Part shown: positions 35,436-44,386 of the stretch, piece after piece
Layout of the letters: each line of letters opens with the position of its first letter
How positions within the stretch are numbered: the first letter of the stretch is position 1
From: Agromyces sp. SYSU T00194
Lineage (GTDB): Bacteria; Actinomycetota; Actinomycetes; Actinomycetales; Microbacteriaceae
DNA: 64,000 nt
Assembly: GCF_040496035.1 (NCBI RefSeq)
Contig: NZ_JBEPJZ010000002.1
Coordinates: 682,001-746,000, forward strand
Direction of reading: 5' to 3'
The notes under the pieces: generated by a model
The model's input: only the letters and a program-made list of their open reading frames with translations
What the model was told of the DNA's origin: nothing
Databases searched by the model: none
Program-made: the position numbers and the translations under genes

Positions 35436-36308
35436 ATGAACCGCGAACGCGCCGCAGCCGCAGCATCCGTCGGCGGCGCCTGCTCGGTGCAGGTCGGCGC
35501 CGCCCTCGGTGCGACCGTCTTCCCGCTCGTCGGGCCGGCGGGCGTGGTCGCGCTGCGACAGGCCGTCGCCGCGGTGACCCTCCTCGGGGTCTCGCGCCCG
35601 GACCCGCGCACGCTCACCCGGCGGGCCCTCTGGCCCGCGGCCCTCCTCGGGCTCGCGCTGGTCGTCATGAACTGGGCGCTCTACGGCGCCGTCGAGCGGC
35701 TCGGGCTCGGCCTCGCGGTCACCCTCGAGTTCCTGGGGCCGCTCACGCTCGCGCTCGTCGGCTCGCGGCGCCGGCTGGACCTCGGCGCGGCCGCGCTGGC
35801 CGGCACCGGCGTCGTGCTGCTCACCGGCACCGTGCCGGGCATCGACCCCGTCGGGGTCGCGCTCGGCCTGCTCGCCGCAGCGGCGTGGGCGGCGTACATC
35901 GTGCTGAACCAACGGGTCGGGGCGCAGTTGCCCGGCGTGCAGGGCACCGCGATCGCGAGCCTCGTCGCCGCGCTGCTCACCGCCCCGCTGCTGGTGCTCG
36001 CGCTGGCGGGCCTCGACCCGCGCGCGCTCGGCCACGTGCTGCTGATCGGCCTGGCCGCCGGCATCCTGTCGTCGGCACTGCCGTACTCGATCGACCTCAC
36101 CGTGCTGCGGGTGCTCCCCCGCAACGTGTTCGGCGTGCTCCAGAGCGTGCAGCCGGCCGCGGCGGCCCTCGCCGGCTTCATCGTGCTCGGGCAGGCGCTC
36201 GGCGCCTGGCAGCTCGCCGGCCTGGCGCTCATCTCGATCGGCAACGTGATCGCGGTGGGCCGCCCCGCCCGCAGCGCCGGGCCCGCCGCCGCGGCCGCGG
36301 GCGCCTGA
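35436..36308 (+). CDS. EamA/DMT-family transporter (RhtA-like)
   Basis: A 290-residue membrane protein with ten predicted helices made of two EamA repeats. GAALGATVFPLVGPAGVVALRQ (in parts) and WALYGAVERLGLGLAVTLEFLGPL resemble the threonine/homoserine exporter RhtA. The second repeat has LPYSIDLTVLRVLPRNVFGVLQS. It may export an amino acid or analogue sensed by the divergent LysR protein. I start at ATG 35436 (MNRERAAAA); an upstream extension overlaps the operator site. Confidence 0.85.
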   Translation: MNRERAAAAASVGGACSVQVGAALGATVFPLVGPAGVVALRQAVAAVTLLGVSRPDPRTLTRRALWPAALLGLALVVMNWALYGAVERLGLGLAVTLEFLGPLTLALVGSRRRLDLGAAALAGTGVVLLTGTVPGIDPVGVALGLLAAAAWAAYIVLNQRVGAQLPGVQGTAIASLVAALLTAPLLVLALAGLDPRALGHVLLIGLAAGILSSALPYSIDLTVLRVLPRNVFGVLQSVQPAAAALAGFIVLGQALGAWQLAGLALISIGNVIAVGRPARSAGPAAAAAGA

Positions 36309-36353
36309 CGCCGCGTCGCAGAAGCCGCGCGCGCCGGTTGTAGGCTCGCACTC

Positions 36354-37706
36354 GTGACCGGATCCGCCGCGCTCCTCACCGACCGCTACGAACTGACCAT
36401 GGTCGACGCCGCCCTGCAGAGCGGCACGGCCGAGCGGGAGAGCGTGTTCGAGGCGTTCGCCCGCCGCCTGCCCGAGGGCCGTCGCTACGGCGTGGTGGCC
36501 GGCACGGGGCGGATGCTCCAGCTCATCGACCGGTTCCGCTTCGACGACCCCGAACTCGAGTGGCTCCGCGCCAACGAGGTCGTGCGGCCGGCCACGCTCG
36601 ACTGGCTCGCAGACTACCGGTTCTCGGGCGACGTCTGGGGGTACCGCGAGGGCGAGGCGTACTTCCCGGGCTCGCCGCTCGTGACGGTGCAGGGCTCGTT
36701 CGCCGAGGCGGTCGTGCTCGAGACGCTCATCCTCAGCGTGCTGAACTACGACTCGGCCGTGGCGAGCGCCGCCGCGCGCATGTCGTCGGTCGCCCTCGGC
36801 CGCCCGCTTGCCGAGATGGGATCGCGCCGCACCAACGAGCGCTCGGCGATCGCCGCGGCGCGGGCCGCGTACATCGCGGGCTTCGACGCCACGAGCAACC
36901 TCGAGGCGGGGCGCACCTGGGAGGTGCCGACGATGGGCACCGCGGCCCACTCGTTCACGCTGCTGCACGACAGCGAGGCCGACGCGTTCCGCGCCCAGGT
37001 CGAGGCCATGGGGCCCGACACCACGCTGCTCATCGACACCTACGACATCGAGCGAGGCGTCGCCACCGCGATCGAGGTCGCCGGCACCGGGCTCGGCGCG
37101 GTGCGCATCGACTCGGGCGACCTGCCCACCGTGGTCGCCGACGTGCGCCGCCAGCTCGACGCCCTCGGCGCCGTGCACACGAGGATCACCGTGACGAGCG
37201 ACCTCGACGAGTACCTCATCGCCGCGCTCTCGGGCTCGCCCGTCGATGCGTTCGGCGTCGGCACCCGGGTGGCGACCGGCTCGGGGCATCCGGCCGCCGG
37301 CATGGTCTACAAGCTCGTCGCACGCCGCGACGACGCCGGCGCGTGGGTCGACGTGGCGAAGTCGAGCGCGCACAAGGCGAGCGTCGGCGGCCGCAAGCAC
37401 GCCGTGCGGCGCATCGACCGGACACGCACCGCGCGCGAGGAGATCGTGATCGTCGAGGGGGCGGATGCCACCCCGGCGCCCGGCACCGGCACCGGCACCG
37501 ACACCGGCACCGGCACCGGCACCGAATCGACGGAGCGCGACCTCGTCGTGCCCCTCATGCGCGCCGGGGAGCCCGACGCGCGCTGGCTCGGGCCGGAGGG
37601 CACGCGGCTCGCGCGCGAGCACCGCGCAGCGGCCATGCAGGAGTTGCCGATCGAGGCCTTCCGCCTCGGCGCGGGCGAGGCCGCGATCCCGACGACGTAC
37701 CGCTGA
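36354..37706 (+). CDS. pncB: Nicotinate phosphoribosyltransferase
   Basis: A 450-residue enzyme of NAD salvage that makes nicotinate mononucleotide from nicotinate and PRPP. LLTDRYELTMVDAAL at the N-terminus, the active-site His in GTAAHSFTLLHD, IDTYDIERGVATAI and RIDSGDLPTVV are all family motifs. An insertion between residues ~375 and 390 reads PAPGTGTGTDTGTGTGTEST and comes from a GGCACC hexanucleotide repeat; it should be a surface loop. The GTG at 36354 begins the protein. Confidence 0.94.
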   Translation: MTGSAALLTDRYELTMVDAALQSGTAERESVFEAFARRLPEGRRYGVVAGTGRMLQLIDRFRFDDPELEWLRANEVVRPATLDWLADYRFSGDVWGYREGEAYFPGSPLVTVQGSFAEAVVLETLILSVLNYDSAVASAAARMSSVALGRPLAEMGSRRTNERSAIAAARAAYIAGFDATSNLEAGRTWEVPTMGTAAHSFTLLHDSEADAFRAQVEAMGPDTTLLIDTYDIERGVATAIEVAGTGLGAVRIDSGDLPTVVADVRRQLDALGAVHTRITVTSDLDEYLIAALSGSPVDAFGVGTRVATGSGHPAAGMVYKLVARRDDAGAWVDVAKSSAHKASVGGRKHAVRRIDRTRTAREEIVIVEGADATPAPGTGTGTDTGTGTGTESTERDLVVPLMRAGEPDARWLGPEGTRLAREHRAAAMQELPIEAFRLGAGEAAIPTTYR

Positions 37707-37728
37707 AGCGAGGTGGAGGCGGAGGCGG

Positions 37729-38016
37729 CTACTCCTTCCGCATCCGCTCGTAGATCTCCTTGCAGGCCGGGCAGACCGGGAACTTCTCCGGGTCGCGACC
37801 CGGGGTCCACTTCTTGCCGCAGAGGGCCTTGACCGGCTTGCCGGTCATGGCCGACTCGAGGATCTTCTCCTTCTTGACGTAGTGGGAGAAGCGCTCATGG
37901 TCGCCCGGTTCGATGTGCTCCTCTTCGAGGAGCTTCTCGAGTTCGCGGTCGAGCACCGACGTGCCTCCACCGGTGCTGTCGGGGTCGGCGATGCTGGCGT
38001 GGACGTCGTGGACCAT
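37729..38016 (-). CDS. DUF3039 family protein
   Basis: A 95-residue protein of a family confined to actinobacteria. It has an acidic first half (LDRELEKLLEEEHIEPGDH) and then VKALCGKKWTPGRDPEKFPVCPACKE, where one Cys plus a CxxC probably bind zinc. The role is unknown. It lies 22 bases after pncB in a convergent position and reads on from the ABC exporter genes (10 bases), so it is probably in their transcript. Confidence 0.85.
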   Translation of the reverse strand: MVHDVHASIADPDSTGGGTSVLDRELEKLLEEEHIEPGDHERFSHYVKKEKILESAMTGKPVKALCGKKWTPGRDPEKFPVCPACKEIYERMRKE

Positions 38017-38026
38017 GCGCAGAATT

Positions 38027-39601
38027 CTACGCCCGCTGCGCCGCGGCGAGGATCTCGGGACCACGACGCTCGAACACCGCACCGCCGATGAGCACGCCGG
38101 CGACCAGCACGGCGGCGCCGATGCCGAGTCCCGACCACAGGGCGGACTCGTACCAGCGGTCGAGCCCGGACATGCCGCGCCAGGTGAACCAGACGGCGGG
38201 CAGGGCGAACACGATCGACGCGAGCATCGTGATCGACTGCACGAATGCCGCGATGCTCGACGACGACTGCGGCGCCTGGAACGGGCTGTCGCCCGGCTTC
38301 ACGGCCGGGTACGGGAAGCGCGCCGAGACGATGCTGCCGATGCCGAGGGCGCTGCCGAGGAGGCATCCGCTCACCCCGACGATCGCGGGGAGCACCGCGA
38401 TGTCGCCGTAGAACATCGCGCTGATCGGCGCGCCGACCGCGATCACGACCACGCCCACGAGGAGGACGGGCAGGAGGCGACCCAGCCGGTCGGAGACGCC
38501 GCGCACGCCCGACGCGACGTGCATCCAGACCGCGGTGTGGTCCATCGCGACGTCGTTGTGCACCGTCCAGGCGAGGAACAGCGCCACCATCGGCACGGGG
38601 ATGAGCGCCAGCACCGACGGGTCGACGCCGGCGATGCCGAGCGGCACCACCACGAGGATCGGCGCGATCGGCAGGATGAGGTACGACGCCCAGTAGCGGG
38701 CGTCGCGGAAGACGTAGGTGAGCGTGCGCGCGGCAACCGCGCCGCTCGGCGTGCCGAGCAGTACGTCGAACCAGCCCAGGCCGCGGTAGGAGCGGGCGGA
38801 TGCCTCGCGGCCGGGCGTCACGAGCATGCGCGCGACGAGCCACTGCCACGCGTACCAGAGTCCGACGAGCGTGCCGCCGGCGATGACGAGCTTCAGCAGC
38901 GCCGTCCAGACCTGGCCGGAGGCGGCATCGCCCGGGACGGCCCACACCGCGCCGAGCGGCGTCCAGCCGAGCACTGCGGCGGCCTGCTCCAGCACGCGCA
39001 GCCCCGACCGCGCCCAGTCCACGGTGAGCAGCGACAGCAGCGCGGGCGCGGCGAGCACGACCAGCACGATGCCCAGCACGCCGAGCGCCTCGCGGGAGCG
39101 CCGCGTGGAGAGCGCGAACGCCCCGATCGAGGTGGAGACGCGCGCGAGCAGGATGCAGGTGCCGTACGCGACCGCTGCGGCGATGAGCGCGAGCAGCGTG
39201 ACCCAGAACCCGCGGCTCCAGGTGATGACGGTGCCGACGAGGCCGATGCCGAGCACGACCGACGGGATGCCGACGGTCGCCGCGACGGCGAGGCCGATCG
39301 CGAGGGTGCGGTCGGGCATGCCGAACAGCGCGAAGCGGCGCGGGTCCATGCTGTCGTCGACGCCGAGGATGAGCGGCACGACGATGAACCCGGCGACGAC
39401 GACCGACCCGGCGACGACGAGCGCGTCGCGGATCAGGCCGGTGTCGGGCGCGAGGCGCAGCCCCGCGAGGATCGTCGTGACGAGCAGCGACACCCCGATG
39501 CCGTACGCGATGCCCAGCACGATCCCGACGACCTGCCAGGCCGACCGGCGGAACATGTTCGCCAGCAGGTGCAGCTTCAGTCGGACGAGCTGTGCAACCA
39601 C
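38027..39601 (-). CDS. ABC transporter permease
   Basis: A 524-residue protein with about twelve membrane helices and no solute-binding domain, thus the membrane part of a two-gene ABC exporter. LARRLKLHLLANMFRRS-like positive residues start the protein. It overlaps the end of the upstream ATPase gene by 25 bases, so the two are co-translated. The substrate is unknown; antibiotic, peptide or lipid export would fit the class. Confidence 0.82.
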   Translation of the reverse strand: MVAQLVRLKLHLLANMFRRSAWQVVGIVLGIAYGIGVSLLVTTILAGLRLAPDTGLIRDALVVAGSVVVAGFIVVPLILGVDDSMDPRRFALFGMPDRTLAIGLAVAATVGIPSVVLGIGLVGTVITWSRGFWVTLLALIAAAVAYGTCILLARVSTSIGAFALSTRRSREALGVLGIVLVVLAAPALLSLLTVDWARSGLRVLEQAAAVLGWTPLGAVWAVPGDAASGQVWTALLKLVIAGGTLVGLWYAWQWLVARMLVTPGREASARSYRGLGWFDVLLGTPSGAVAARTLTYVFRDARYWASYLILPIAPILVVVPLGIAGVDPSVLALIPVPMVALFLAWTVHNDVAMDHTAVWMHVASGVRGVSDRLGRLLPVLLVGVVVIAVGAPISAMFYGDIAVLPAIVGVSGCLLGSALGIGSIVSARFPYPAVKPGDSPFQAPQSSSSIAAFVQSITMLASIVFALPAVWFTWRGMSGLDRWYESALWSGLGIGAAVLVAGVLIGGAVFERRGPEILAAAQRA

Positions 39602-41004
39602 TCGAGCCCCTCCGCGGCCTTGCGTCCACCCGCGAGGTCGACGAACCGGTCCTCGAGCGTGCGCCCGTCGCGCACCTCGTCCATGGTGCCCTCGGCGAGC
39701 ACGCGACCGCCGACGATCACGGCGACGCTGTCGCAGGCGCGCTCGATCAGGTCCATGCCGTGGCTGGAGATGATGACGGTGCCGCCGCGGTCGGCGAAGC
39801 GCTGCAGGATGTCGCTGATGTTCGCCGTCGAGACCGGGTCGACCGACTCGAACGGCTCGTCGAGCACGAGCACGCGCGGCGATTGGATCATGGATGCCGC
39901 GAGTGCGATCTTCTTCGTCATGCCGGCGCTGTAGTCGGCGACCAGGCGGTCGAGCGCCTCCTCGACGCCGAACGCCGCGGCGAGCTCGGCGGAGCGCTGC
40001 CGCACGGTCTTCGCGTCGAGGCCACGAAGGATGCCCGCGTAGTAGAGGAGCTGGCTGCCGGTGAGCCGGTCGAAGACGCGCAGGTGGTCGGGCAGCACGC
40101 CGAGCGCCTGCTTGGCGCGGCGCGGGTCCTTCCAGACGTCGATGCCGTGCACGGTGACCGCGCCGGCGTCGGGGCGCAGCAGCCCGGAGATCATGGAGAG
40201 CGTCGTCGTCTTGCCGGCCCCGTTCGGGCCGACGATGCCGTAGAACGAGCCCGCGCGCACCTCGAGGTCGACGTCCTGCACGGCGACGGTCGAGCCGAAG
40301 CGCTTGCCGAGTCCGTCGAGCGAGAGCACCACGGGAGCGTCGGGGCCGGGCGCCGGGCGGGCGGGGCGGATGCTCGTGCGGCGCTTGAAGCGCCGCGGGC
40401 CGCGCTGCGACTTGGTCGTGCGCACCGGGGCCGGTGCGGGCTCCTCCTCGGGCACCGGGGCGAAGTCCACGGCGAACTCCGACTCGAGCGCGTCGGCGGG
40501 CGGGGTGACCACGTCGGCGTCGTCGGGCGACTCGGCATCGTCGGCCGCGTCCGGCTCGGCGGGCTCGTCGACGACGGCGTCGTCGACGCCCTCGAGGTCG
40601 TCGACGGGTGCGTCGGCGTCGGTCACGACGGCGTCCTCGAGCAGTTCGTCGACGGGGTCCTCCTCCAGCTTCGGGGCGCCCCCCATGGGGTCGGGCTCGA
40701 GGCGCGACCCGCCGACCACGGTCGACGCGGCGACGCGCGCACGGCGCCTGCGCTCGGCCACGGCGGTGGTGACGTCGGTGCGCGACGACTTGGCATCGGA
40801 TGCGGCCTGCGAGCGCGCCCGGGTGCGGTCGGCCACGACGCGACGCGCCGAGGCGCCGCGCACGTCCGCCGCCCCGCTCGACGCGGAACGCGATGCCGAG
40901 GTGCGCTTGGATCCGCCCGTTCGGCCAGCACCGGCGGCCGATGCGCCCTGGTCGGGCCCATCGGTGCGGTCTCCGTCATCCCGGAACGGCGGCACGGGTG
41001 TCAC
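39577..41004 (-). CDS. ABC transporter ATP-binding protein with long N-terminal extension
   Basis: A 475-residue protein. The C-terminal ~245 residues are a standard ABC-2 type ATPase: Walker A GPNGAGKTT, signature-like YSAGMTKKIALAASM, Walker B VLVLDEPFESVDP, and the switch His in ISSHGMD. The first ~190 residues are Ala/Asp/Glu/Arg-rich and almost certainly disordered; they end in a basic patch (RTTKSQRGPRRFKRR). Such an extension is unusual for the family. If the annotated ATG is correct it may tether the ATPase or be regulatory; a start near residue 185 is the alternative. Confidence 0.85.
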   Translation of the reverse strand: MTPVPPFRDDGDRTDGPDQGASAAGAGRTGGSKRTSASRSASSGAADVRGASARRVVADRTRARSQAASDAKSSRTDVTTAVAERRRRARVAASTVVGGSRLEPDPMGGAPKLEEDPVDELLEDAVVTDADAPVDDLEGVDDAVVDEPAEPDAADDAESPDDADVVTPPADALESEFAVDFAPVPEEEPAPAPVRTTKSQRGPRRFKRRTSIRPARPAPGPDAPVVLSLDGLGKRFGSTVAVQDVDLEVRAGSFYGIVGPNGAGKTTTLSMISGLLRPDAGAVTVHGIDVWKDPRRAKQALGVLPDHLRVFDRLTGSQLLYYAGILRGLDAKTVRQRSAELAAAFGVEEALDRLVADYSAGMTKKIALAASMIQSPRVLVLDEPFESVDPVSTANISDILQRFADRGGTVIISSHGMDLIERACDSVAVIVGGRVLAEGTMDEVRDGRTLEDRFVDLAGGRKAAEGLEWLHSSSD

Positions 41005-41299
41005 CGTCCCAACCTAGCAAGCCCCCACGGCTCGCGCGCGTCCGCCATGCATTCCCCCCGAAGCTCGGTCGCATCGCCTTCGGCGCCACGCTACACGACG
41101 AGCGTGTCACAATCGGGACACGGTATGTCAACCCCGTCGGCTCCGTTCAGGGCGCTCGGGTATTCTGGCTCCGGCATAACGGTGTGTCCAGATGTGAACT
41201 TCCGGATGAACGGTTGGGGAACGATTCGTCGCGAATGACGCTGTGCTGGTCAGACGGTCTCCTCCTTCGCTGCATCCGCCACCACAGCAAGGAGATGCA
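41005..41299. other. Divergent intergenic region, 295 bases
   Basis: The region carries promoters for the minus-strand ABC genes and the plus-strand glycopolymer genes. Visible structures are GTGTC-N8-GACAC (41105-41122) and ATTCG-TCG-CGAAT (41224-41236). A TATTCT hexamer at about 41161 could be a -10 for the plus strand, but no good -35 is present. No gene is seen. Confidence 0.4.
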
Positions 41300-41992
41300 T
41301 TGAGCACCCAGATCGTGATCCTCGCGGCGGGGATGGGCAGCCGGCTCGGCCGGTCCCTCCCGAAGCCGCTGACGCCGCTGAGCGACGGCCGCACCATCAT
41401 GCAGCAGCAGTTCGACAACGTGCACCACGCGTTCGGCAACGCCGCGGGCGTGACCATCGTCGTCGGCTACAAGCTCGAGCACATCATCGAGTCGTTCCCC
41501 GCGGCCTCGTTCGTCTACAACGAGGAGTACGACCAGACGAACACCTCGAAGAGCCTGCTGCGCGCCCTCCGCGCCTCGCAGGACGGCGGCGTGCTCTGGA
41601 TGAACGGCGACGTCGTGTTCGACCCGCGCGTGCTCGACCGCGCCGTGGCGCTCATGGCGCGCGACCAGTCGTTCGTGACGGTCAACACGTCGAAGGTCTC
41701 CGACGAGGAGGTCAAGTACACGACGGGCGCCGAGGGCTACATCCGGTCGCTGTCGAAGACCGTCGCGGGCGGGCTCGGCGAGGCCGTGGGCATCAACTAC
41801 ATCGCGTCGCACGACAAGGCGGCGCTCGTGCGCCAGCTGCACCGCGTCGACGACCAGGACTACTTCGAGCGCGGCCTCGAGCTCGCGATCGCCGAGGACG
41901 CCCTGCTCGTCGAGCCGCTCGACATCTCCGACCTCTACGCGGTCGAGATCGACTTCGCGGAAGACCTGGAGCGCGCGAACCACTTCGTGTGA
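41300..41992 (+). CDS. Nucleotidyltransferase (LicC-like sugar/choline-phosphate NTP transferase)
   Basis: A 230-residue enzyme of the sugar-phosphate nucleotidyltransferase fold. IVILAAGMGSRLGRSLPKPLTPL is the nucleotide-binding motif, MNGDVVFDPR holds the metal-binding Asp. Size and layout resemble LicC/CTP:phosphocholine cytidylyltransferases. The start is TTG at 41300, five bases after AAGGAG; no ATG fits. It opens the surface-polymer region and probably supplies an activated building block such as a CDP- or UDP-linked group. Confidence 0.8.
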   Translation: MSTQIVILAAGMGSRLGRSLPKPLTPLSDGRTIMQQQFDNVHHAFGNAAGVTIVVGYKLEHIIESFPAASFVYNEEYDQTNTSKSLLRALRASQDGGVLWMNGDVVFDPRVLDRAVALMARDQSFVTVNTSKVSDEEVKYTTGAEGYIRSLSKTVAGGLGEAVGINYIASHDKAALVRQLHRVDDQDYFERGLELAIAEDALLVEPLDISDLYAVEIDFAEDLERANHFV

Positions 41993-42020
41993 CCTGCGAT
42001 CACACGGACTGCGATCACAT

Positions 42021-42052
42021 GGAACGCCGGCGCCCGAGGGCGCCGGCGTTCC
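42021..42052. terminator. Bidirectional terminator hairpin
   Basis: GGAACGCCGGCGCC (42021-42034) and GGCGCCGGCGTTCC (42039-42052) form a perfect 14-bp stem with a four-base loop, between two convergent genes. Confidence 0.85.
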
Positions 42053-42068
42053 GCATGTCGGGGGCGCG

Positions 42069-42620
42069 TCAGCCGGTGCGCTGGCGCGACGACCGTGCGA
42101 CCCCCGCGCGCTCGAGTGCCGCGGCGATCACCCGGCCGAGCCAGGTGAACGCCACGGGGCTCAGCACGTAGAGCGGCAGGGCGATCGCCCAGACCGCGGG
42201 GGCGTAGTACTCGGCGCCGAAGGCGATGAACACCGCCAGGCCCAGCACCACACCCGACAGGCCGGCGGCCAGGTAGTACAGCCAGGCCGCCCAGGTGCGG
42301 TACCGCGTCACGAGGAACGGCAGCTCGAGGAGCACGCCGACCAGCAGGCCGGTGCCGATGTAGCGCAGCACCCACTGCGGGGCGAAGGCGGATGCGACGA
42401 GGCCGGCGATCAGGCCGGTGAGCACCGCCGTGCCGGGGCGGCGCAGCAGGGCGAGGCCGACCGCGCTGGGCAGGAAGTGCGTGCCGATGGTGACGCCGTA
42501 GAGCACGGGCGCGAGCACCGCGATGAGGCCCGCCAGGTAGCCGGCACCCGCGGCGAACAAGCCGCCGCCGACGCCGATCGCCGCGCAACTCAGGATGACC
42601 CGCGTGCTGACCCGATCCAC
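42069..42620 (-). CDS. ECF-transporter S-component-like membrane protein
   Basis: A 183-residue protein with six predicted helices and little outside the membrane. The pattern (GTHFLPSAVGLALLRRPGTAVLTGLIAG and a later ELPFLVTRYRTWAAWLYYLAAG, in parts) suggests the substrate-capturing S component of an ECF-type vitamin transporter, perhaps of the YkoE/thiamine-precursor group. No ECF ATPase or T component is nearby. The start is the GTG at 42620, with GGAGG seven bases upstream. Confidence 0.6.
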   Translation of the reverse strand: MDRVSTRVILSCAAIGVGGGLFAAGAGYLAGLIAVLAPVLYGVTIGTHFLPSAVGLALLRRPGTAVLTGLIAGLVASAFAPQWVLRYIGTGLLVGVLLELPFLVTRYRTWAAWLYYLAAGLSGVVLGLAVFIAFGAEYYAPAVWAIALPLYVLSPVAFTWLGRVIAAALERAGVARSSRQRTG

Positions 42621-42731
42621 CGGTTCGCCTCCACCGTCTCGATGCTCCCAACCTACCGCCGCCCGGCGTCGGCGCGGGCATCGAGGACCCGGCCGACCGC
42701 TTGGCCGGACCCGGGCGCGCCGACCTCTACG

Positions 42732-43541
42732 ATGAATGTCGTGACCAGCTACGCCGAGGCGCACCCGTACGCGCGCAGCCCGTGGTCACGCTACCGCCAC
42801 GCGCTCTGGCTGCTGACGACCCGCGACCTCAAGGTGCGGTACTCGACGTCGGCGCTCGGCTACCTCTGGTCGGTGCTCGACCCCCTGGTCATGGCGGCGA
42901 TCTACTGGTTCGTCTTCACCGTCGTGTTCGAGCGGCTCGTGGGCACCCAGCCGTACATCGTGTTCCTGCTGGCCGCCCTGCTGCCGTGGATGTGGTTCAC
43001 CGGCGCCGTCTCCGACTCGACGCGCGCGTTCCTCAAGGACGCGAAGCTCGTGCGCTCGACGAAGCTCCCGCGCACGGTGTGGGTGACCCGCATCGCCCTG
43101 TCGAAGGGCATCGAGTTCCTGCTGGCGATCCCGGTGCTGGCCTTCTTCGCCGTCATCTTCGGCGCCGAGGCGCACTGGGAGCTCCTGCTGTTCCCCCTGG
43201 CGATCGTGCTCCAGTCGGTGCTCGTCGTCGGCCTCGGCCTGATCGTCGCACCGCTCGTCGTGTTCTTCCGCGACTTCGAGCGGGCGGTGAAGCTCGTGCT
43301 GCGCTTCCTCTTCTACGCCTCCCCCATCGTCTACGGCACGTCCAACCTGCCCGAGTCGCTCCAGCCGTGGGCGGCGTTCAATCCGCTGACCGGCATCTTC
43401 GGGCTGTACCGCGCCGGCTTCTTCCCGACCGAGCTCGACTGGTACGCCGTCGGCGTCGCGGCCGCGATGTCGCTCGGGTTCCTCGCGATCGGCGTCTGGG
43501 TGTTCCGCCGCACCGAGCGCGCAGTGCTGAAGGAGATCTGA
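42732..43541 (+). CDS. Polysaccharide/teichoic acid ABC exporter permease (TagG/Wzm-like)
   Basis: A 269-residue ABC-2 permease with six helices. LLTTRDLKVRYSTSALGYLWSVLDPL is the signature of O-antigen/teichoic acid exporters (read in two parts), followed by LPWMWFTGAVSDSTRAF. The stop overlaps the ATG of the ATPase gene by one base. It should export a lipid-linked glycopolymer across the membrane. The ATG at 42732 is used; a GTG lies nine bases later. Confidence 0.88.
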   Translation: MNVVTSYAEAHPYARSPWSRYRHALWLLTTRDLKVRYSTSALGYLWSVLDPLVMAAIYWFVFTVVFERLVGTQPYIVFLLAALLPWMWFTGAVSDSTRAFLKDAKLVRSTKLPRTVWVTRIALSKGIEFLLAIPVLAFFAVIFGAEAHWELLLFPLAIVLQSVLVVGLGLIVAPLVVFFRDFERAVKLVLRFLFYASPIVYGTSNLPESLQPWAAFNPLTGIFGLYRAGFFPTELDWYAVGVAAAMSLGFLAIGVWVFRRTERAVLKEI

Positions 43542-44311
43542 TGACGGATGCCACGCAGCAGGCGCGCCCCGCACCCGCCGGCGGGATCCGCGTCGATGCC
43601 GTCGGCATCCGCTTCCGCCGCAACCGCCGCGGCCGCCGCTCGTTCAAGGACCTCCTGGCGGGCCGCTCGCGCCGCTCGCGCCCCGACGAGTTCTGGGCGC
43701 TGCGCGACGTCACCGTAGACGTGCGCCCGGGCGAGGCCATCGGCGTGGTCGGCCGCAACGGCCAGGGCAAGTCGACGCTGTTGAAGCTCGTCGCGGGCGT
43801 CATGCTGCCCGACGAGGGGTCGGTCACCGTCGAGGGCGGCGTCGCGCCGCTCATCGAGATCACCGGCGGGTTCGTCGACGACCTGACCGTGCGCGACAAC
43901 ATCATGCTCACCGCGGGCCTGCACGGCATGCGCCGCAGCCTCATCGAGGAGCGCTTCGACGGCATCGTCGAGTTCGCCGAGATCGGCGACTTCCTCGACA
44001 CCCCGTACAAGCACCTCTCGAGCGGCATGAAGGTGCGCGTCGCGTTCTCGGTCATCGCTCAGCTCGAGGAACCGGTGATCCTCGTCGACGAGGTGCTCGC
44101 GGTGGGCGACAAGGCGTTCCGCGAGAAGTGCTACCGCCGCATCGAGGAGATGCTCGCGGGCGGGCGCACGCTGTTCTTCGTCTCGCACAACGAGCGCGAC
44201 CTGCGCCGCTTCTGCGCGCGCGGGCTGTACCTCGACAAGGGCGCGCTCGTGCTCGACGGCCCCATCGACGAGGTGCTCGAGCGGTACAACGCCGACTCCG
44301 CGTCGCGCTGA
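43541..44311 (+). CDS. Polysaccharide/teichoic acid ABC exporter ATPase (TagH/Wzt-like)
   Basis: A 256-residue ATPase. After a basic N-terminus come EFWALRDVTVDVRPGEAIGVVG (in parts), Walker A GRNGQGKST, the family-specific GGVAPLIEITGGFVDDLTVRDNI, signature LSSGMKVRVAFSV, Walker B VILVDEVLAVGD and the switch SHNERDL. GGFxxDLTxRENI marks the polysaccharide-exporter subclass. There is no C-terminal carbohydrate-binding domain. AGGAG lies five bases before the ATG. Confidence 0.92.
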   Translation: MTDATQQARPAPAGGIRVDAVGIRFRRNRRGRRSFKDLLAGRSRRSRPDEFWALRDVTVDVRPGEAIGVVGRNGQGKSTLLKLVAGVMLPDEGSVTVEGGVAPLIEITGGFVDDLTVRDNIMLTAGLHGMRRSLIEERFDGIVEFAEIGDFLDTPYKHLSSGMKVRVAFSVIAQLEEPVILVDEVLAVGDKAFREKCYRRIEEMLAGGRTLFFVSHNERDLRRFCARGLYLDKGALVLDGPIDEVLERYNADSASR

Positions 44312-44386
44312 TCGCGCGCCGGGAGGCATCGTCCCGCGCCGCGCAACCCCCTCGGCTCGCCCACCTCGCCGACGTATGATGGCGCG

